Shown: positions 26,869 through 36,837 of the stretch, one piece after another
How the letters are laid out: every line of letters begins with the position of its first letter
How positions within the stretch are numbered: the stretch's first letter is position 1
Assembly: GCA_903928345.1 (NCBI GenBank)
Contig: CAIYQO010000146.1
Coordinates: 44,738-108,737, forward strand
Direction of reading: 5' to 3'
DNA length: 64,000 bases
Origin: an uncultured bacterium
Lineage (GTDB): Bacteria; Armatimonadota; Hebobacteria; CAIYQO01
Notes under the pieces: generated by a model
The model's database searches: none
What the model was told of the DNA's origin: nothing
The model's input: the letters and a program-made list of their open reading frames with translations, nothing else
Program-made: the position numbers and the translations under genes

Positions 26869-28164
26869 GTGGCGACGCTCGAGACTGAAACACAGGCCGC
26901 GCCACTGGATACGACCGCGTGGGAGGCCGCCCTCGACGCGGGCGATCTGCCCGCGCTCACCGCGTTGCACCGCCGGACCCCCGCGCTGCTCACCGCGTCG
27001 TTGCGCGGCGGCTCCCAGGCGCTCCACGTGGCGGCGGCGCACGGCCACACGGCGGTGGTCGCGTGGTTGCTGGGGCATCAGGCCCCGGTGGATGGCGCCG
27101 ATGCGAGCGGCCTGACCCCCCTGCATTATGCCGGCAGCGCCGCTGTGGTCACGCTGTTGCTCAACGCGGGCGCCCGGCCCGCCGCGCGGGAGCCGCGCTT
27201 CGGCTGCACCCCGCTGCACACCATCACCAGCGTCAAGGCCGCCGCGGCGCTTATGGCGGCCGGGGTCTCCGTCGAACTCATCGATTTTCGCGGACGCACG
27301 CCGCTCCACGTCGCCGCGCGGCAAGGCAACGTGCCCCTCGTGCAGGCGCTGCTGGACGCCGGCGCTTCGCCCATGGCGCGTGACGATGCTGGCCTCACCC
27401 CGCAACTCCACGCGGAGCGAAAAAAACGGACGGACGTGATCGCCCTGTTGCGCGCGGCGCACACGCCGCCTCCCGCGCCGGACGCCGAGGAGAAGATCGT
27501 CCTCAACCCGGCGGAGCAGCCCACCGCGCACGAGCAGGCGGAGCAGGATCGCCGGTGGCCGCCGCAGCATACTCCCGCCGCGCGCCGTATCGTGCGGCGC
27601 CACCTGCGCACGGGCCTGCTGATCGTGGGGATCGTCGTCGTACTGGGGGTGCTGTGTTACCTGTTGGCCGGCATGGCGGGCCGCGCGCGCGACGCCTTGG
27701 GCTACCCCGCCCTCGACCGCCCGCTCGACGGGCTGGTCGGCGTGCCGTACAAGCAGCTCAAAATGGAGTGGAACTTCCGCGACCCGCAGCTTGATGTCGC
27801 GTCGGGCCGCTGGGTCGCGCACGGCGAGGATTACGATCCGCACACCGAGCTGCGCGGCTTCTGCAACGTCTACCAGAACGAAGACGGGCAACGCGCCTAC
27901 TGCATCGAGCTGGTGGTGGACGGCTATGCCAAACAGGCGACGACGGCGGAGAAACTCAACGCCACCGCGGGCACCATCTTTGCCGACGTGCTGCGCCTGT
28001 CCTGTTTCACCGACGCCGAACGCACCCGCGGCGCCGGCTGGCTGGCGCTGGAGGCGGCGCAAGCCGACATGCCGGGACGCCTGCTCACCGTCCGTTGCGC
28101 CCACGTGCGCCTGATCTTCAGCGGCAGCCGCTGGTCGCGCACGCTGGCGGTGTTCGCGGGGTGA
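26869..28164 (+). CDS. Ankyrin-repeat protein with C-terminal TM segment
   Basis: GTG start after ggaggagccag; ankyrin motifs GSQALHVAAAHGHTAVVAWLLGHQAPVDGADASGLTPLHYA, RTPLHVAARQGNVPLVQALLDAGA; later LLIVGIVVVLGVLCYLLAGM. Confidence 0.8.
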   Translation: MATLETETQAAPLDTTAWEAALDAGDLPALTALHRRTPALLTASLRGGSQALHVAAAHGHTAVVAWLLGHQAPVDGADASGLTPLHYAGSAAVVTLLLNAGARPAAREPRFGCTPLHTITSVKAAAALMAAGVSVELIDFRGRTPLHVAARQGNVPLVQALLDAGASPMARDDAGLTPQLHAERKKRTDVIALLRAAHTPPPAPDAEEKIVLNPAEQPTAHEQAEQDRRWPPQHTPAARRIVRRHLRTGLLIVGIVVVLGVLCYLLAGMAGRARDALGYPALDRPLDGLVGVPYKQLKMEWNFRDPQLDVASGRWVAHGEDYDPHTELRGFCNVYQNEDGQRAYCIELVVDGYAKQATTAEKLNATAGTIFADVLRLSCFTDAERTRGAGWLALEAAQADMPGRLLTVRCAHVRLIFSGSRWSRTLAVFAG

Positions 28165-28169
28165 CGTGC

Positions 28170-28838
28170 CTACAGGTTCGTCAGGCCTTCGCGGATGGCG
28201 TACTTGGTGAGGTCGGCCACGGTGTGCAGATCGAGCTTGGCCATGATGTTCTTGCGGTAACTTTCCACCGTGGTGGGGCTGAGGTGCAGCGTGACGGCGA
28301 TCTCCTTGGTGGAGTGTCCTTCCGAGAGCAGTTGCACCACTTCGCGTTCGCGGGAGGTGAGGGCGGAGGCGATGATGCCGGGGGTGTCCGTGGGACCGGC
28401 CAGGAAATCGGTGAGCAGCAGGTCGGCCACGGCGGGGCACAGGTAGTGGGTGCCGCGCAACACCAGGTGGATGGCCTGTAGCAGCTCGTCGAAGGGGGCG
28501 TCTTTGAGCACGTAACCCCACGCGCCCGCCTGCAGCATCTCCAGCGCCGTTTTGCGGTCGGCGCGTGCGGTAAGGGCGATGATCTTCGGCGGCGGAGTGC
28601 ATTCCTGGCGGATGCGGCGGGTGGCTTCCACGCCGTTGAGGTCGGGCAGCCCGACGTCCATAATGACCAACGTCGGGGTGAGGGTGCACGTGCGCTCCAC
28701 CGCCTCGCGGCCGTTGCTCGCCTCGCCGACGACGCGAAACCCCGGCTGATGCGCCAGGAGCTGGCTTAGGCCTTCACGCAGGATACAATGATCTTCCGCT
28801 ATCAGAATTGTCACCGTCACGTGGTGTGTTCCCCTCAC
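28170..28838 (-). CDS. NarL/FixJ-type response regulator
   Basis: TILIAEDHCILREGLSQLL, VIMDVGLPDLNG, LTSREREVVQLLSEGHSTKEIAVTLHLSPTTVESYRKNIMAKLDLH. Confidence 0.93.
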   Translation of the reverse strand: MRGTHHVTVTILIAEDHCILREGLSQLLAHQPGFRVVGEASNGREAVERTCTLTPTLVIMDVGLPDLNGVEATRRIRQECTPPPKIIALTARADRKTALEMLQAGAWGYVLKDAPFDELLQAIHLVLRGTHYLCPAVADLLLTDFLAGPTDTPGIIASALTSREREVVQLLSEGHSTKEIAVTLHLSPTTVESYRKNIMAKLDLHTVADLTKYAIREGLTNL

Positions 28839-29005
28839 CGGCTTCCCGGTGTTGACCCTGCACCGGGTGTACCGGGTATGCCGGCATTGTGATGATTGCG
28901 CATCAATGCAGAGCTATACGGTACCAGAATGCCACCGGAAAGGGAAGGGGGTACCCGGTAATATTACCGGAATCCGGGGTAAACGCTACCCCGCTTTCGG
29001 GGGGG

Positions 29006-29683
29006 TTACTCGGGGCCGTTGACCGAGCGGTCGTAGCGGCGGGAGGGTAGATAATAACGCGCCAGCGTGGCGAGAATCTCCGCATACATGCGTCCGCGCG
29101 CCACCACGCCGCGTACGACGCCCAGCTTTTCCTCTTTCGTGCAGTGCGTCACACCGGGCAGCGGCACGAAGGCGATGCCCGCCTGGCTGGCGCGGGCGTG
29201 CACGGTGAGGGCAATCTCCACCCCCTGCCGGCTGCCGTCCACCAGCGGCGTGCTGAGGAAAAAGGCGCGGGAGAGGCAGCGCTGGCCGGAGAGCATGGGC
29301 GCCAGCGTCTGCGCCAGGTCGAGGGTCGGGCGGCCGTCGGTGAAGATGCCGATGGCCATCGTCGCCTGCGCGGTGACCACCGGTTCCACCATGGCATCGA
29401 TATGCTCGGGGGAGATGCTCTGCAGGTCGGCGTCGAGGAAGATGACGAATTCGCCGTGCGCCTGGGTGGCGCCGGCACGCAGCGCCGCGCCTTTCCCCTG
29501 GTTTTCCGCCAGCCGCAGCACGCGCACGCCCAGGGCGGCGGCGACAGGGCCGGTGTCGTCCAGCGAGCCGTCGTCGACCACGAGCACCTCGGTGATGCGG
29601 GTGGCGGCGCGGGCGGCGGCGATGACCGTGGCAATGCGCTCGGCTTCATTGTAGGCAGGAATGATCGCAGTGACCCCAGGCAT
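29006..29683 (-). CDS. Glycosyltransferase family 2
   Basis: VTAIIPAYNEAERIATVI...VLVVDDGSLDDTG...GKGAALRAGATQAHGEFVIFLDADLQSISPE. Confidence 0.9.
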   Translation of the reverse strand: MPGVTAIIPAYNEAERIATVIAAARAATRITEVLVVDDGSLDDTGPVAAALGVRVLRLAENQGKGAALRAGATQAHGEFVIFLDADLQSISPEHIDAMVEPVVTAQATMAIGIFTDGRPTLDLAQTLAPMLSGQRCLSRAFFLSTPLVDGSRQGVEIALTVHARASQAGIAFVPLPGVTHCTKEEKLGVVRGVVARGRMYAEILATLARYYLPSRRYDRSVNGPE

Positions 29684-29700
29684 GATGGACCCTCCACAGG

Positions 29701-30108
29701 TCAGGGCAGCCGAATGGCCAGGCCGGTCGCTTCCGCCAGCACGGTGCCATCCGCCAGGCGGGCTTCGGCGGCGGTCTCAAAGGCGCGTCCGCCGTGGCGC
29801 ACGGCGGTGATCCACCCGCGCACTTCGATCGGGGTTTCGGTGGGGGCCGGGTGCCGATAGCGCACTTCCAGCTTCGCCGTGGCCGCGGACCCATACTTTT
29901 GCCAGACGAAGCGCACCATCACTTCGTCGAGCACGGTGGCCATCAGCCCCCCGTGCACGATCCCCTTATACCCCTGGTGCGCCGCCACCGACACAAAGGT
30001 CGTAACAGACATGTCGCCTTCGTCGCGAAAGGTCAGGTGCAGCCCGAACGGGTTGTCCCGCCCGCACGCAAAGCACATCTGATCGGCCACAAATTCCACG
30101 TCACTCAT
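29701..30108 (-). CDS. PaaI-family hotdog thioesterase
   Basis: CFACGRDNPFGLHLTF...GYKGIVHGGLMATVLDEVM. Confidence 0.85.
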   Translation of the reverse strand: MSDVEFVADQMCFACGRDNPFGLHLTFRDEGDMSVTTFVSVAAHQGYKGIVHGGLMATVLDEVMVRFVWQKYGSAATAKLEVRYRHPAPTETPIEVRGWITAVRHGGRAFETAAEARLADGTVLAEATGLAIRLP

Positions 30109-30278
30109 GCTGGTAACCCGCCGATACACCGCTTTTCCCGCTGTCGGGGTCTCAGTATAGCATCTTTCCGGGCAAAGGGGCTAGCGCCCGTGTATGGACA
30201 TCGCCCATACGCCCGCCGCCTTGCCGCCGCGGTACGGGCCTGTTATACTGCACTCGATTCCCCCCAAGGAGGCCTGAT

Positions 30279-31367
30279 ATGCCGGTGCAGACCGTGATGC
30301 CCATCGAGCGGATTCCCGATTGGGAGCAGCGTTTGGCGCGTGTGGATGCGTTCTGGGCGAACGAGATCCTCGACCGCCCGGTGGTGTTGATGCGCGTGGG
30401 GGCGCCGAACCCGGCGTACCCGTGGCCGACGCCGAAGGCGTGGGGCAGCCTGCGCGAGCGCTGGATGGACGCTGAGTACGTGGCGGAGTGCGCGCTGGCG
30501 TCGGTGATGAACACCGAGTATCTGGGCGACGCGCTGCCCGGCGTGATCCCGAACCTGGGGCCGGAAGTCTTTTCCGCCTTCTTCGGCTGTGAGCTGGAGT
30601 TCGGCGAGGGCACCACCTGGTCGATTCCCAACCTGCTGGACTGGGCGGACACGGGGCACATCCGCTTCTCCGAAGACAACGTCTACTGGCGGAAGATCAT
30701 GGAGATGACGGATGCACTGTTGGCGGTGGGGCAGGGGGTCTTCTACACCGGCATCACCGACCTGCACCCCGGCGCCGACGCCATCGTGGCCTTCCGCGAC
30801 CCGCTGAACATGAACCTGGACATGATCGACGCGGTGGACGAGGTGCGGACGATGCTGGAGATGGTGACCGACACCTACTTCCACGTCTACGACACATACT
30901 ACGACAAGCTCGCCGCGGCGGGGCAGGCCATCACCTCGTGGCCGGGCATCATCACGCGGAAGAAGTGGTATGTGCCTTCCAACGACTTCTCCTGCATGGT
31001 GTCCAAGGCGATGTTCGACGACCTGTTCCTGCCCGGCATCATCCGCGAGTGCAACCATATGGAGGCCAACATCTACCACCTGGACGGCCCGGGCGCGCTG
31101 CAGCACCTGGACAGCCTGCTGGCGATCCCCTCCCTTAACGCCATTCAGTGGGTCTACACCGCGGGGGTCAGCCGGGCCAGCGAATGGATCCCGCTGTACC
31201 AAAAGTGCCAGGCGGCCGGCAAAGGCCTGCAGCTCACCCTGGACCTGGACGAACTCGACCTCTTCATCGACAGCTTGAAGCCGAACGGCGTCTTCCTCAC
31301 CGTCAACGGGGTCACCGACCGGGCGATGGGGGAGGCGGTGCTCAAACGGGTGGCGCAGTGGCGGTAG
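30279..31367 (+). CDS. Uroporphyrinogen decarboxylase-like/corrinoid methyltransferase-family protein
   Basis: GVFYTGITDLHPGADAIVAFRDPLNMNLDMIDAVDEVRTMLEMVTDTYF...YHLDGPGALQHLDSLLAIPSLNAIQWVYTAG. Confidence 0.65.
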   Translation: MPVQTVMPIERIPDWEQRLARVDAFWANEILDRPVVLMRVGAPNPAYPWPTPKAWGSLRERWMDAEYVAECALASVMNTEYLGDALPGVIPNLGPEVFSAFFGCELEFGEGTTWSIPNLLDWADTGHIRFSEDNVYWRKIMEMTDALLAVGQGVFYTGITDLHPGADAIVAFRDPLNMNLDMIDAVDEVRTMLEMVTDTYFHVYDTYYDKLAAAGQAITSWPGIITRKKWYVPSNDFSCMVSKAMFDDLFLPGIIRECNHMEANIYHLDGPGALQHLDSLLAIPSLNAIQWVYTAGVSRASEWIPLYQKCQAAGKGLQLTLDLDELDLFIDSLKPNGVFLTVNGVTDRAMGEAVLKRVAQWR

Positions 31368-31392
31368 GCATCCCACGGGAAAAGGTGCATTT

Positions 31393-32214
31393 GTGGGGGT
31401 AAGCATACTACTGCACTTATGTTTGGTTTCCGCGTCGGCCACCGCGCAACAGCGGGCGCTGTTGTCCCCGACGGCGTCCGGCATTGCCGCGGGGGTGCTG
31501 GCGCTCGCCGGCGTGGTGGTGCTGCTGCTGCGCCGGCACCCGCTCGGGCACGCGCGGGTCTTCGGGGTGGGCCTCATCGCGCTGGCCGTGGTCGGCGGAG
31601 TGGGCGGGTGGGCCGATATCCCGCGTCCGCTGCTCCACGGCGCCTACGATTACCCCTACGCGAGCCCCGAGGCGGCGACGCACGCCCACGCCCAGCGAGA
31701 GGTTAGCCCCCGCCTGCTGCCACAACTGGCGTTTGCCCAACCGTTGCCCACCACGAGCAACGCGCTGGAGTCGGAGCAGCGGCCCCGCCCCGAGCGCGAG
31801 CGCGTCCTCGACGGGTGGTATCGTCCCTTCCGCATCACCGTCGTGCGCGGCGCCGTGCCGGTGCTCCTCCTCACCAGCGCCGGGGCGGACGGCACCTTCG
31901 GCACCGCCGACGACCTGCGCGACCCCTTCCCCCTGTCGGCATCGGAGTGCACGCGGTTACGCCTGACGCGCCTGACCAATGAACTGGCCCGCGAATTTGC
32001 CTACGAGCACATCCTGACCACCCACCTGCTCAAGTCGGCCTACGCGCGGCACTGGCCGGAAGCTGAATACACCGACGGCTGGGGGCGCCCGTTTCGCATA
32101 GACGCTTCCCCCGTCCCCCACGACCCGTATCGCCGCCCGATCTTCACGGTGTGCAGCGCCGGCCCCGACGGGATATTTGCGACCGCGGACGATCTGTGCG
32201 ACGTGGTGAACTAA
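31393..32214 (+). CDS. Membrane/secreted protein with two GspG-like C-terminal motifs
   Basis: GWYRPFRITVV...SAGADGTFGTADDLRDP and GWGRPFRIDAS...SAGPDGIFATADDLCD. Confidence 0.55.
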   Translation: MGVSILLHLCLVSASATAQQRALLSPTASGIAAGVLALAGVVVLLLRRHPLGHARVFGVGLIALAVVGGVGGWADIPRPLLHGAYDYPYASPEAATHAHAQREVSPRLLPQLAFAQPLPTTSNALESEQRPRPERERVLDGWYRPFRITVVRGAVPVLLLTSAGADGTFGTADDLRDPFPLSASECTRLRLTRLTNELAREFAYEHILTTHLLKSAYARHWPEAEYTDGWGRPFRIDASPVPHDPYRRPIFTVCSAGPDGIFATADDLCDVVN

Positions 32215-32255
32215 CGCCGCGCATCTGGAGCCAACAGAGACACGCTGTGGCAACC

Positions 32256-32410
32256 TTGGGAGGGCGAGCGTCCCCGCGAGCCGCGTGCGAGGCAACCGTA
32301 GATGACACAAAGACGGTCTGGTCGTGAAACCCATGCACACATCCAGACCGTCTTCTATTGCCGATCCCGGCTCATTCGCGCGCGGCTCGCGGGGACGCTC
32401 GCCCTCCCAA
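32256..32410. repeat. 155-bp palindromic element with 30-bp perfect inverted repeats
   Basis: ttgggagggcgagcgtccccgcgagccgcg at 32256..32285 is the exact reverse complement of 32381..32410; nested agacggtctgg/ccagaccgtct. Confidence 0.8.
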
Positions 32411-32489
32411 AAATTGCGTCAGCCGTTGCGCGCTGCTCCAGCGGAATAGAAATGCGGCGACCAGGCATGGGACGGCGCCCATGCCCTAC
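32382..32489 (+). repeat. Dispersed repeat, copy 1 (cggctcgcggggacgctcgccctccc...gacggcgcccatgc)
   Basis: About 90% identical by eye to 40802..40909. Confidence 0.75.
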
Positions 32490-32640
32490 GGGCCGAATGC
32501 ACGTATCTGCTACCATAGCCGCAAACAATCGTCAAAGAGCATACCCCAGTGGTTGCTGCCACGGGCGCCGACACCCCTTGCCCCCTGCACGCAGCCGAAA
32601 ATGTGCTATGGGCTGCGTGCCCGGCAAATGTATCCTCTAC

Positions 32641-32715
32641 CCCGGATGATTCACGAGGCAAAGGACTGCCGGGCTAGCTGAGGCATTATTCGAAATGTTA
32701 TGAATAATGCGGGCT
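32641..32715 (+). repeat. Double-hairpin element, copy 1
   Basis: cccggatgattcac...ccgggctagctgaggcattattcgaaatgttatgaataatgc; also at 44547 (minus) and 58971. Confidence 0.8.
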
Positions 32716-32881
32716 ACTCATCGTATGTATGAATAAGCAACAAAGGAACGCCTGCTCGTAAAGCAAATGGTAAGCATGGCGCTTGGACAGGTACTACGTC
32801 CCCACTATCTCCAAGAGGTCACCGAAGGCGATTCTTCGGGCGAACCGGTCGATCCAGACCCGCGTTGAAAGGAGCAATTTC

Positions 32882-34051
32882 ATGCGAATGTCCCCCCGAG
32901 CAGGCGTCCTCTTTCTTCTGGTTGGATGCCTCGCGTGCTTGCTGATCGGATGCCAGAACGGCAGTAGCGGCCTGTCGCTTCACGCGTATACGCGCCCCGG
33001 CCTCTCGGACAAACAACGCTCGCAAGACCTGTTCGCGTCCACATCGAGCGTCGGCGCGACGGCGTCATCGGTAGGTTTTGATCTTAGCCCATCGGCGGTC
33101 AGTTCCATCGGGAGTTCAGATAGCGGCGTTTCTAATAGCGACCTCGGTGCCCTTGACAGTTCGCTGACGACGTGCGCGACGCCGCTCGCGACCAGGGCGT
33201 CCGCTACGACGCGTGGCCCGATCGATCCCGTGTCGGCGCCGGTGGTGCGCGCGGCGATGACGAAGATGGTCCTCGCATTACTGCATCGGAAAGCCACCCG
33301 CTCCACCTCAGCCATCGATTATACGGACTCGGCAACCGGCATTGTCTGGACCGGCTCCGAGACGGAGCCGGATTCGACCACCTCGTTCCCGATCTCGATG
33401 AGCTATACGGCCCATGGGACGGGGGGGACCTATCAGGCGAATATCACGATAAAGATGAATATGACCCTGTCAGGGTCCCTCACGGCGGTGAATATCAAGG
33501 GTGATTATTCCACCACGATTGCGGCGACGGTCCCCATGTCCAGCACAACGACATCCGTGCCGATTCATTTCTCCGAGACGGCCACGGTGAGCGGAACGAT
33601 CCATCAAAATGGGTCGACCGGGACGTCAGACCTGACGGCCCACGTGAAGGACAGTGCCAGCGTCAACAACAAAGACGTCATGAGTTCGGATCTCACCATG
33701 ACCCTGAAGATGACCGTGACCGGCAGTAGTGCTGCGACCATCACCATTGCCCTTTCCGGCAACGCCACGATGAGTGCCGCGGACGGCTACTGGGTCACGA
33801 CGACGCTGGATAAATTGTCCATGACCGCGACCTACAACAGCTCGACGGGCCAAGGAGCGGTCTCCCCGTTGTCCGGGTCAATCGACTGGAAAACCAGCGA
33901 TGGCACGACGGCCCATCTCGATGCTTCGGGCGGGTGGGTGAAAAACGCCGCCGGCACGCAAATCGCCACCATCACCATCGATGCACAAGGTGAACCGACC
34001 GTCACCTATTTGGCGGACAATTCCACGCAAACGATCAGTCTGCCGATGTAA
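32882..34051 (+). CDS. Secreted lipoprotein, Ser/Thr-rich
   Basis: aaaggag RBS; lipobox-like LACLLIGC at N-terminus. Confidence 0.7.
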   Translation: MRMSPRAGVLFLLVGCLACLLIGCQNGSSGLSLHAYTRPGLSDKQRSQDLFASTSSVGATASSVGFDLSPSAVSSIGSSDSGVSNSDLGALDSSLTTCATPLATRASATTRGPIDPVSAPVVRAAMTKMVLALLHRKATRSTSAIDYTDSATGIVWTGSETEPDSTTSFPISMSYTAHGTGGTYQANITIKMNMTLSGSLTAVNIKGDYSTTIAATVPMSSTTTSVPIHFSETATVSGTIHQNGSTGTSDLTAHVKDSASVNNKDVMSSDLTMTLKMTVTGSSAATITIALSGNATMSAADGYWVTTTLDKLSMTATYNSSTGQGAVSPLSGSIDWKTSDGTTAHLDASGGWVKNAAGTQIATITIDAQGEPTVTYLADNSTQTISLPM

Positions 34052-34117
34052 AAGCGCAGGCGTTGCGCAGACCACGACGGTCTTGCCCAGTGAGCGCCAA
34101 CGGTTCGGTGACAACAA

Positions 34118-34157
34118 GACGGAGGTGGGAAGGCCTGTTAGCCTTCCCACCTCCGTC
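34118..34157. terminator. 17-bp perfect stem hairpin between convergent genes
   Basis: gacggaggtgggaaggc-ctgtta-gccttcccacctccgtc. Confidence 0.65.
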
Positions 34158-34195
34158 GTGTTGCGAACACAGACCTTCGTTCGCTTATCCCACCG

Positions 34196-35194
34196 CTACT
34201 GCTCCGCCCGCAGCGCCGACCCCATCGCGCGCAGCACGTGGGCTTCGTCGGGGTGGATGTCGCCCCAGGGGCGGGGGCCGACGTTGAGCAGAAAGACGCC
34301 GTGGCGGGTGTTCACGCGGCGGAGGGTGCGCAGCAGGCTGTCGGCGCTCTTCACGGCGTGGGTGCGTGGGGCGTAAGCCCAGCCGGCGTTGAGGTTCCAC
34401 CACACGGCGGTGGGCTTGGTGCCCACGTCGGTGGTGTTGAAGCCGGTGGTGTTTTCGCCGGGCAGGTCGAGTTCGAACACCTGGTAGTCCTCGCCGGGGA
34501 AGGGCAGGACATGGGTGTTGTTGGTGACGACGCAGTCCGGCTGCAGGGTGTGGATCAGGTTGTAGGTGCCCGCCAAATCCCACGCGCCGCGCGGGGGGAA
34601 GTAGGCGCGCTCATCATCGGTGGTGAACTCCACCGCGGGCCAGCACCCGTCGAAGAGGATGCCGCCGATGGGTCCGTACCGCGTGAGCAGCTCGCGCAGT
34701 TGCCCCTGATAATACGCGATGTAGGCGGGCCAGTCAGTGCGGTACGCGGGGTGCGTCCAGTCCAGCAGCGAGTAGTAGAAGTGCAGCCCCAGCCCGCGGT
34801 CGCGCAGGGCCACGGCGAGTTCCGCCAGCACGTCGCGCTTGAACGGGGTGTTGGTGATCTTCCAGTCCGTGGTGGCGGCATCCCAGAGGCAGAAGCCATC
34901 GTGATGCTTGGCGGTGATGAGCAGGAAGTGCTGCCCGCTCTCCAGCAGCAGATCCGCCCATTCCTCCGCGTTGAAGCGCGTCGGGTTGAAGGCGCGCAGC
35001 CGCTGCCGGTAGGTTTCCCACGGGATGCGTTCGTTGTAATACACCCACTCCCCGCGTCCCTGCAAGGCGTAGAGCCCCCAGTGCATGGACAGGCCAAACT
35101 TCGCATCCACAAAGGCCTGTACCCCGGCGGGGGTGGCTTCCCGCGTGCCGGCGGGGACGGGTTCGAAGGGGAGTTGCTCTTTGGGCCAACGCAT
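34196..35194 (-). CDS. Alpha-L-fucosidase, GH29
   Basis: DAKFGLSMHWGLYAL...EEWADLLLESGQHFLLITAKHHDGFCLWDA...YSLLDW...GGILFDGCW. Confidence 0.9.
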   Translation of the reverse strand: MRWPKEQLPFEPVPAGTREATPAGVQAFVDAKFGLSMHWGLYALQGRGEWVYYNERIPWETYRQRLRAFNPTRFNAEEWADLLLESGQHFLLITAKHHDGFCLWDAATTDWKITNTPFKRDVLAELAVALRDRGLGLHFYYSLLDWTHPAYRTDWPAYIAYYQGQLRELLTRYGPIGGILFDGCWPAVEFTTDDERAYFPPRGAWDLAGTYNLIHTLQPDCVVTNNTHVLPFPGEDYQVFELDLPGENTTGFNTTDVGTKPTAVWWNLNAGWAYAPRTHAVKSADSLLRTLRRVNTRHGVFLLNVGPRPWGDIHPDEAHVLRAMGSALRAEQ

Positions 35195-35307
35195 GGGGGG
35201 CTCCTTTCCACGGTCGTTGCGTGAGTTTACTCCCACCACGCGGGGATTGTCGAGGGGTGCGACATCGGCGGCGGGAGCGGGTGCGGTAGACTGGGGTGAG
35301 GTCGGAG

Positions 35308-35574
35308 ATGTTTAACGACGCGGCGATTGCCAACAAGGTACGCGAAGCGGTGCTGCTCACCTCGGGGATCAGCGCGCAGGATATCGTGGTCACCGTGCGC
35401 GACCGGGTGGTCACCCTCACGGGCGACGTGGACACCCCCGAGCAACGCACGCTGGCCGAGCAGGCGGCGCACGGGGTGGACGGCGTGGTGCGCGTGGACA
35501 ACCAGCTCTTCGTGCGCCCGGGGCGCTGGCCGCCGGTCGAGCCGGAAATTTTGCCCTGGTACGGGAGGCACTGA
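35308..35574 (+). CDS. BON-domain protein
   Basis: IANKVREAVLLTSGISAQDIVVTVRDRVVTLTGDVDTPEQRTLAEQAAHGVDGVVRVDNQL. Confidence 0.85.
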   Translation: MFNDAAIANKVREAVLLTSGISAQDIVVTVRDRVVTLTGDVDTPEQRTLAEQAAHGVDGVVRVDNQLFVRPGRWPPVEPEILPWYGRH

Positions 35575-35576
35575 CC

Positions 35577-36338
35577 ATGGCCCGCGACCCGGTGAAACTC
35601 GCCACCGTCGGCGATCTGCACTGGCACGTGGATCGCCGGCGCACCTTTCACCACCACTTCGACACGGTGCACGAAGTGGCGGATTTTCTGGTGCTGCCCG
35701 GCGATCTGACCGGCTCGGGGCTGCCCGAGGAGGCGCGGCTGCTGGCCGCGGTGCTGGCGGAGACGCGCATCCCGGTGGTCGCCGTACTTGGCAACCACGA
35801 CGTGCACACCGAGCACACCCGCGAGGTGCTGGCCATTCTGCGCGGCGCCGGCGTCACCGTGCTGGAGGGGGGCGACGCGGTCACCTTCACCATACGCGGG
35901 GTGACGGTGGGCTTTTGCGGCGTGAAAGGCTTCGGCGGCGGGTTCGGCGCGCGCTGCCTGACCCCCTTCGGCGAGACGACCATCAAGAGCTTCATCGCGG
36001 AGACGAAGGACGAGGCCGCGCGTATCGCCCACGACCTGGCCGGGCTGGAGACCGACCTGCGCATCGTGGTGCTGCACTACGCGCCGGTGGAGGAGACGGT
36101 GCACGGCGAGCCGCGCGAGCTGTATCCCTTCCTGGGCTCCTCGCTGCTGTGCGACCCCATCGACCGGCTGGGCGCCGACCTGGTGGTGCACGGCCACGCG
36201 CACTACGGCGCCGAACGCGGGCAGACGGAGGCGGGCATCCCGGTGCGCAACGTGGCCCTCCCCGTGTTGCAGCGTTCCTACGCGATCCTCGAATTCGCCC
36301 CCGACCACCTGCCGTTGCGCAAGCGGAAGGCGGGGTGA
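35577..36338 (+). CDS. Metallophosphoesterase
   Basis: VGDLHWHVD, LPGDLTGSG, AVLGNHDVH, VVHGHAHYG. Confidence 0.88.
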   Translation: MARDPVKLATVGDLHWHVDRRRTFHHHFDTVHEVADFLVLPGDLTGSGLPEEARLLAAVLAETRIPVVAVLGNHDVHTEHTREVLAILRGAGVTVLEGGDAVTFTIRGVTVGFCGVKGFGGGFGARCLTPFGETTIKSFIAETKDEAARIAHDLAGLETDLRIVVLHYAPVEETVHGEPRELYPFLGSSLLCDPIDRLGADLVVHGHAHYGAERGQTEAGIPVRNVALPVLQRSYAILEFAPDHLPLRKRKAG

Positions 36339-36380
36339 CGGGGTGCTGTGACATATCCCCTTCCGTACGCATTCTCGCCC

Positions 36381-36720
36381 ATGCCTTTAAGGACGTGGCT
36401 ACCCGATGGAGCACGCTTCAGCGCGCTGCTGTTAAATTAAGCGCGCTTCGCCTTCCTGCACGCGCCCTCATCCCCCGCCCTTCCCCCCGAGGGGAAGTGA
36501 GTAACCAAGGATAAAATCCAGAAGCCGGGAGCGTGATACCCACCCCGGTACTCCTCTTCTCCTCGGGGGGAAGAGGTTGGGAGATGGGGGCCGCGTTTTG
36601 GCGGACGTACCAAGCTTAATTTAACGGCATTGCGCTGAAACGCGCTCCAGGAAGCATGTGGACAGGTTCCAGGGCGCTTTAGCGTCCTTTATCTGTTAGC
36701 CACGTCCTTCAGGGCGTGGT
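36381..36720. mobile_element. About 340-bp MITE-like element, copy 1
   Basis: Terminal inverted aaggacgtggctac...gttaaattaag / cttaatttaacggcattgcgct...gttagccacgtcctt; related to 40401..40742. Confidence 0.65.
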
Positions 36721-36837
36721 CCGCGGGCGTGGATTCTAACCGCATTTCCGCCGCCCGCGCCCGCCATGCCGGCCGATGAGAACGTTTCTTTCCCTGCGGA
36801 ACAGGAAATCCTCCGGCGCGTGGGAAAATAACTAAGC

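Noticed and set aside
25900-28689. 929-aa minus-strand ORF
   Set aside because: Crosses TatD, ankyrin and response-regulator genes on the real frames; shadow composition.
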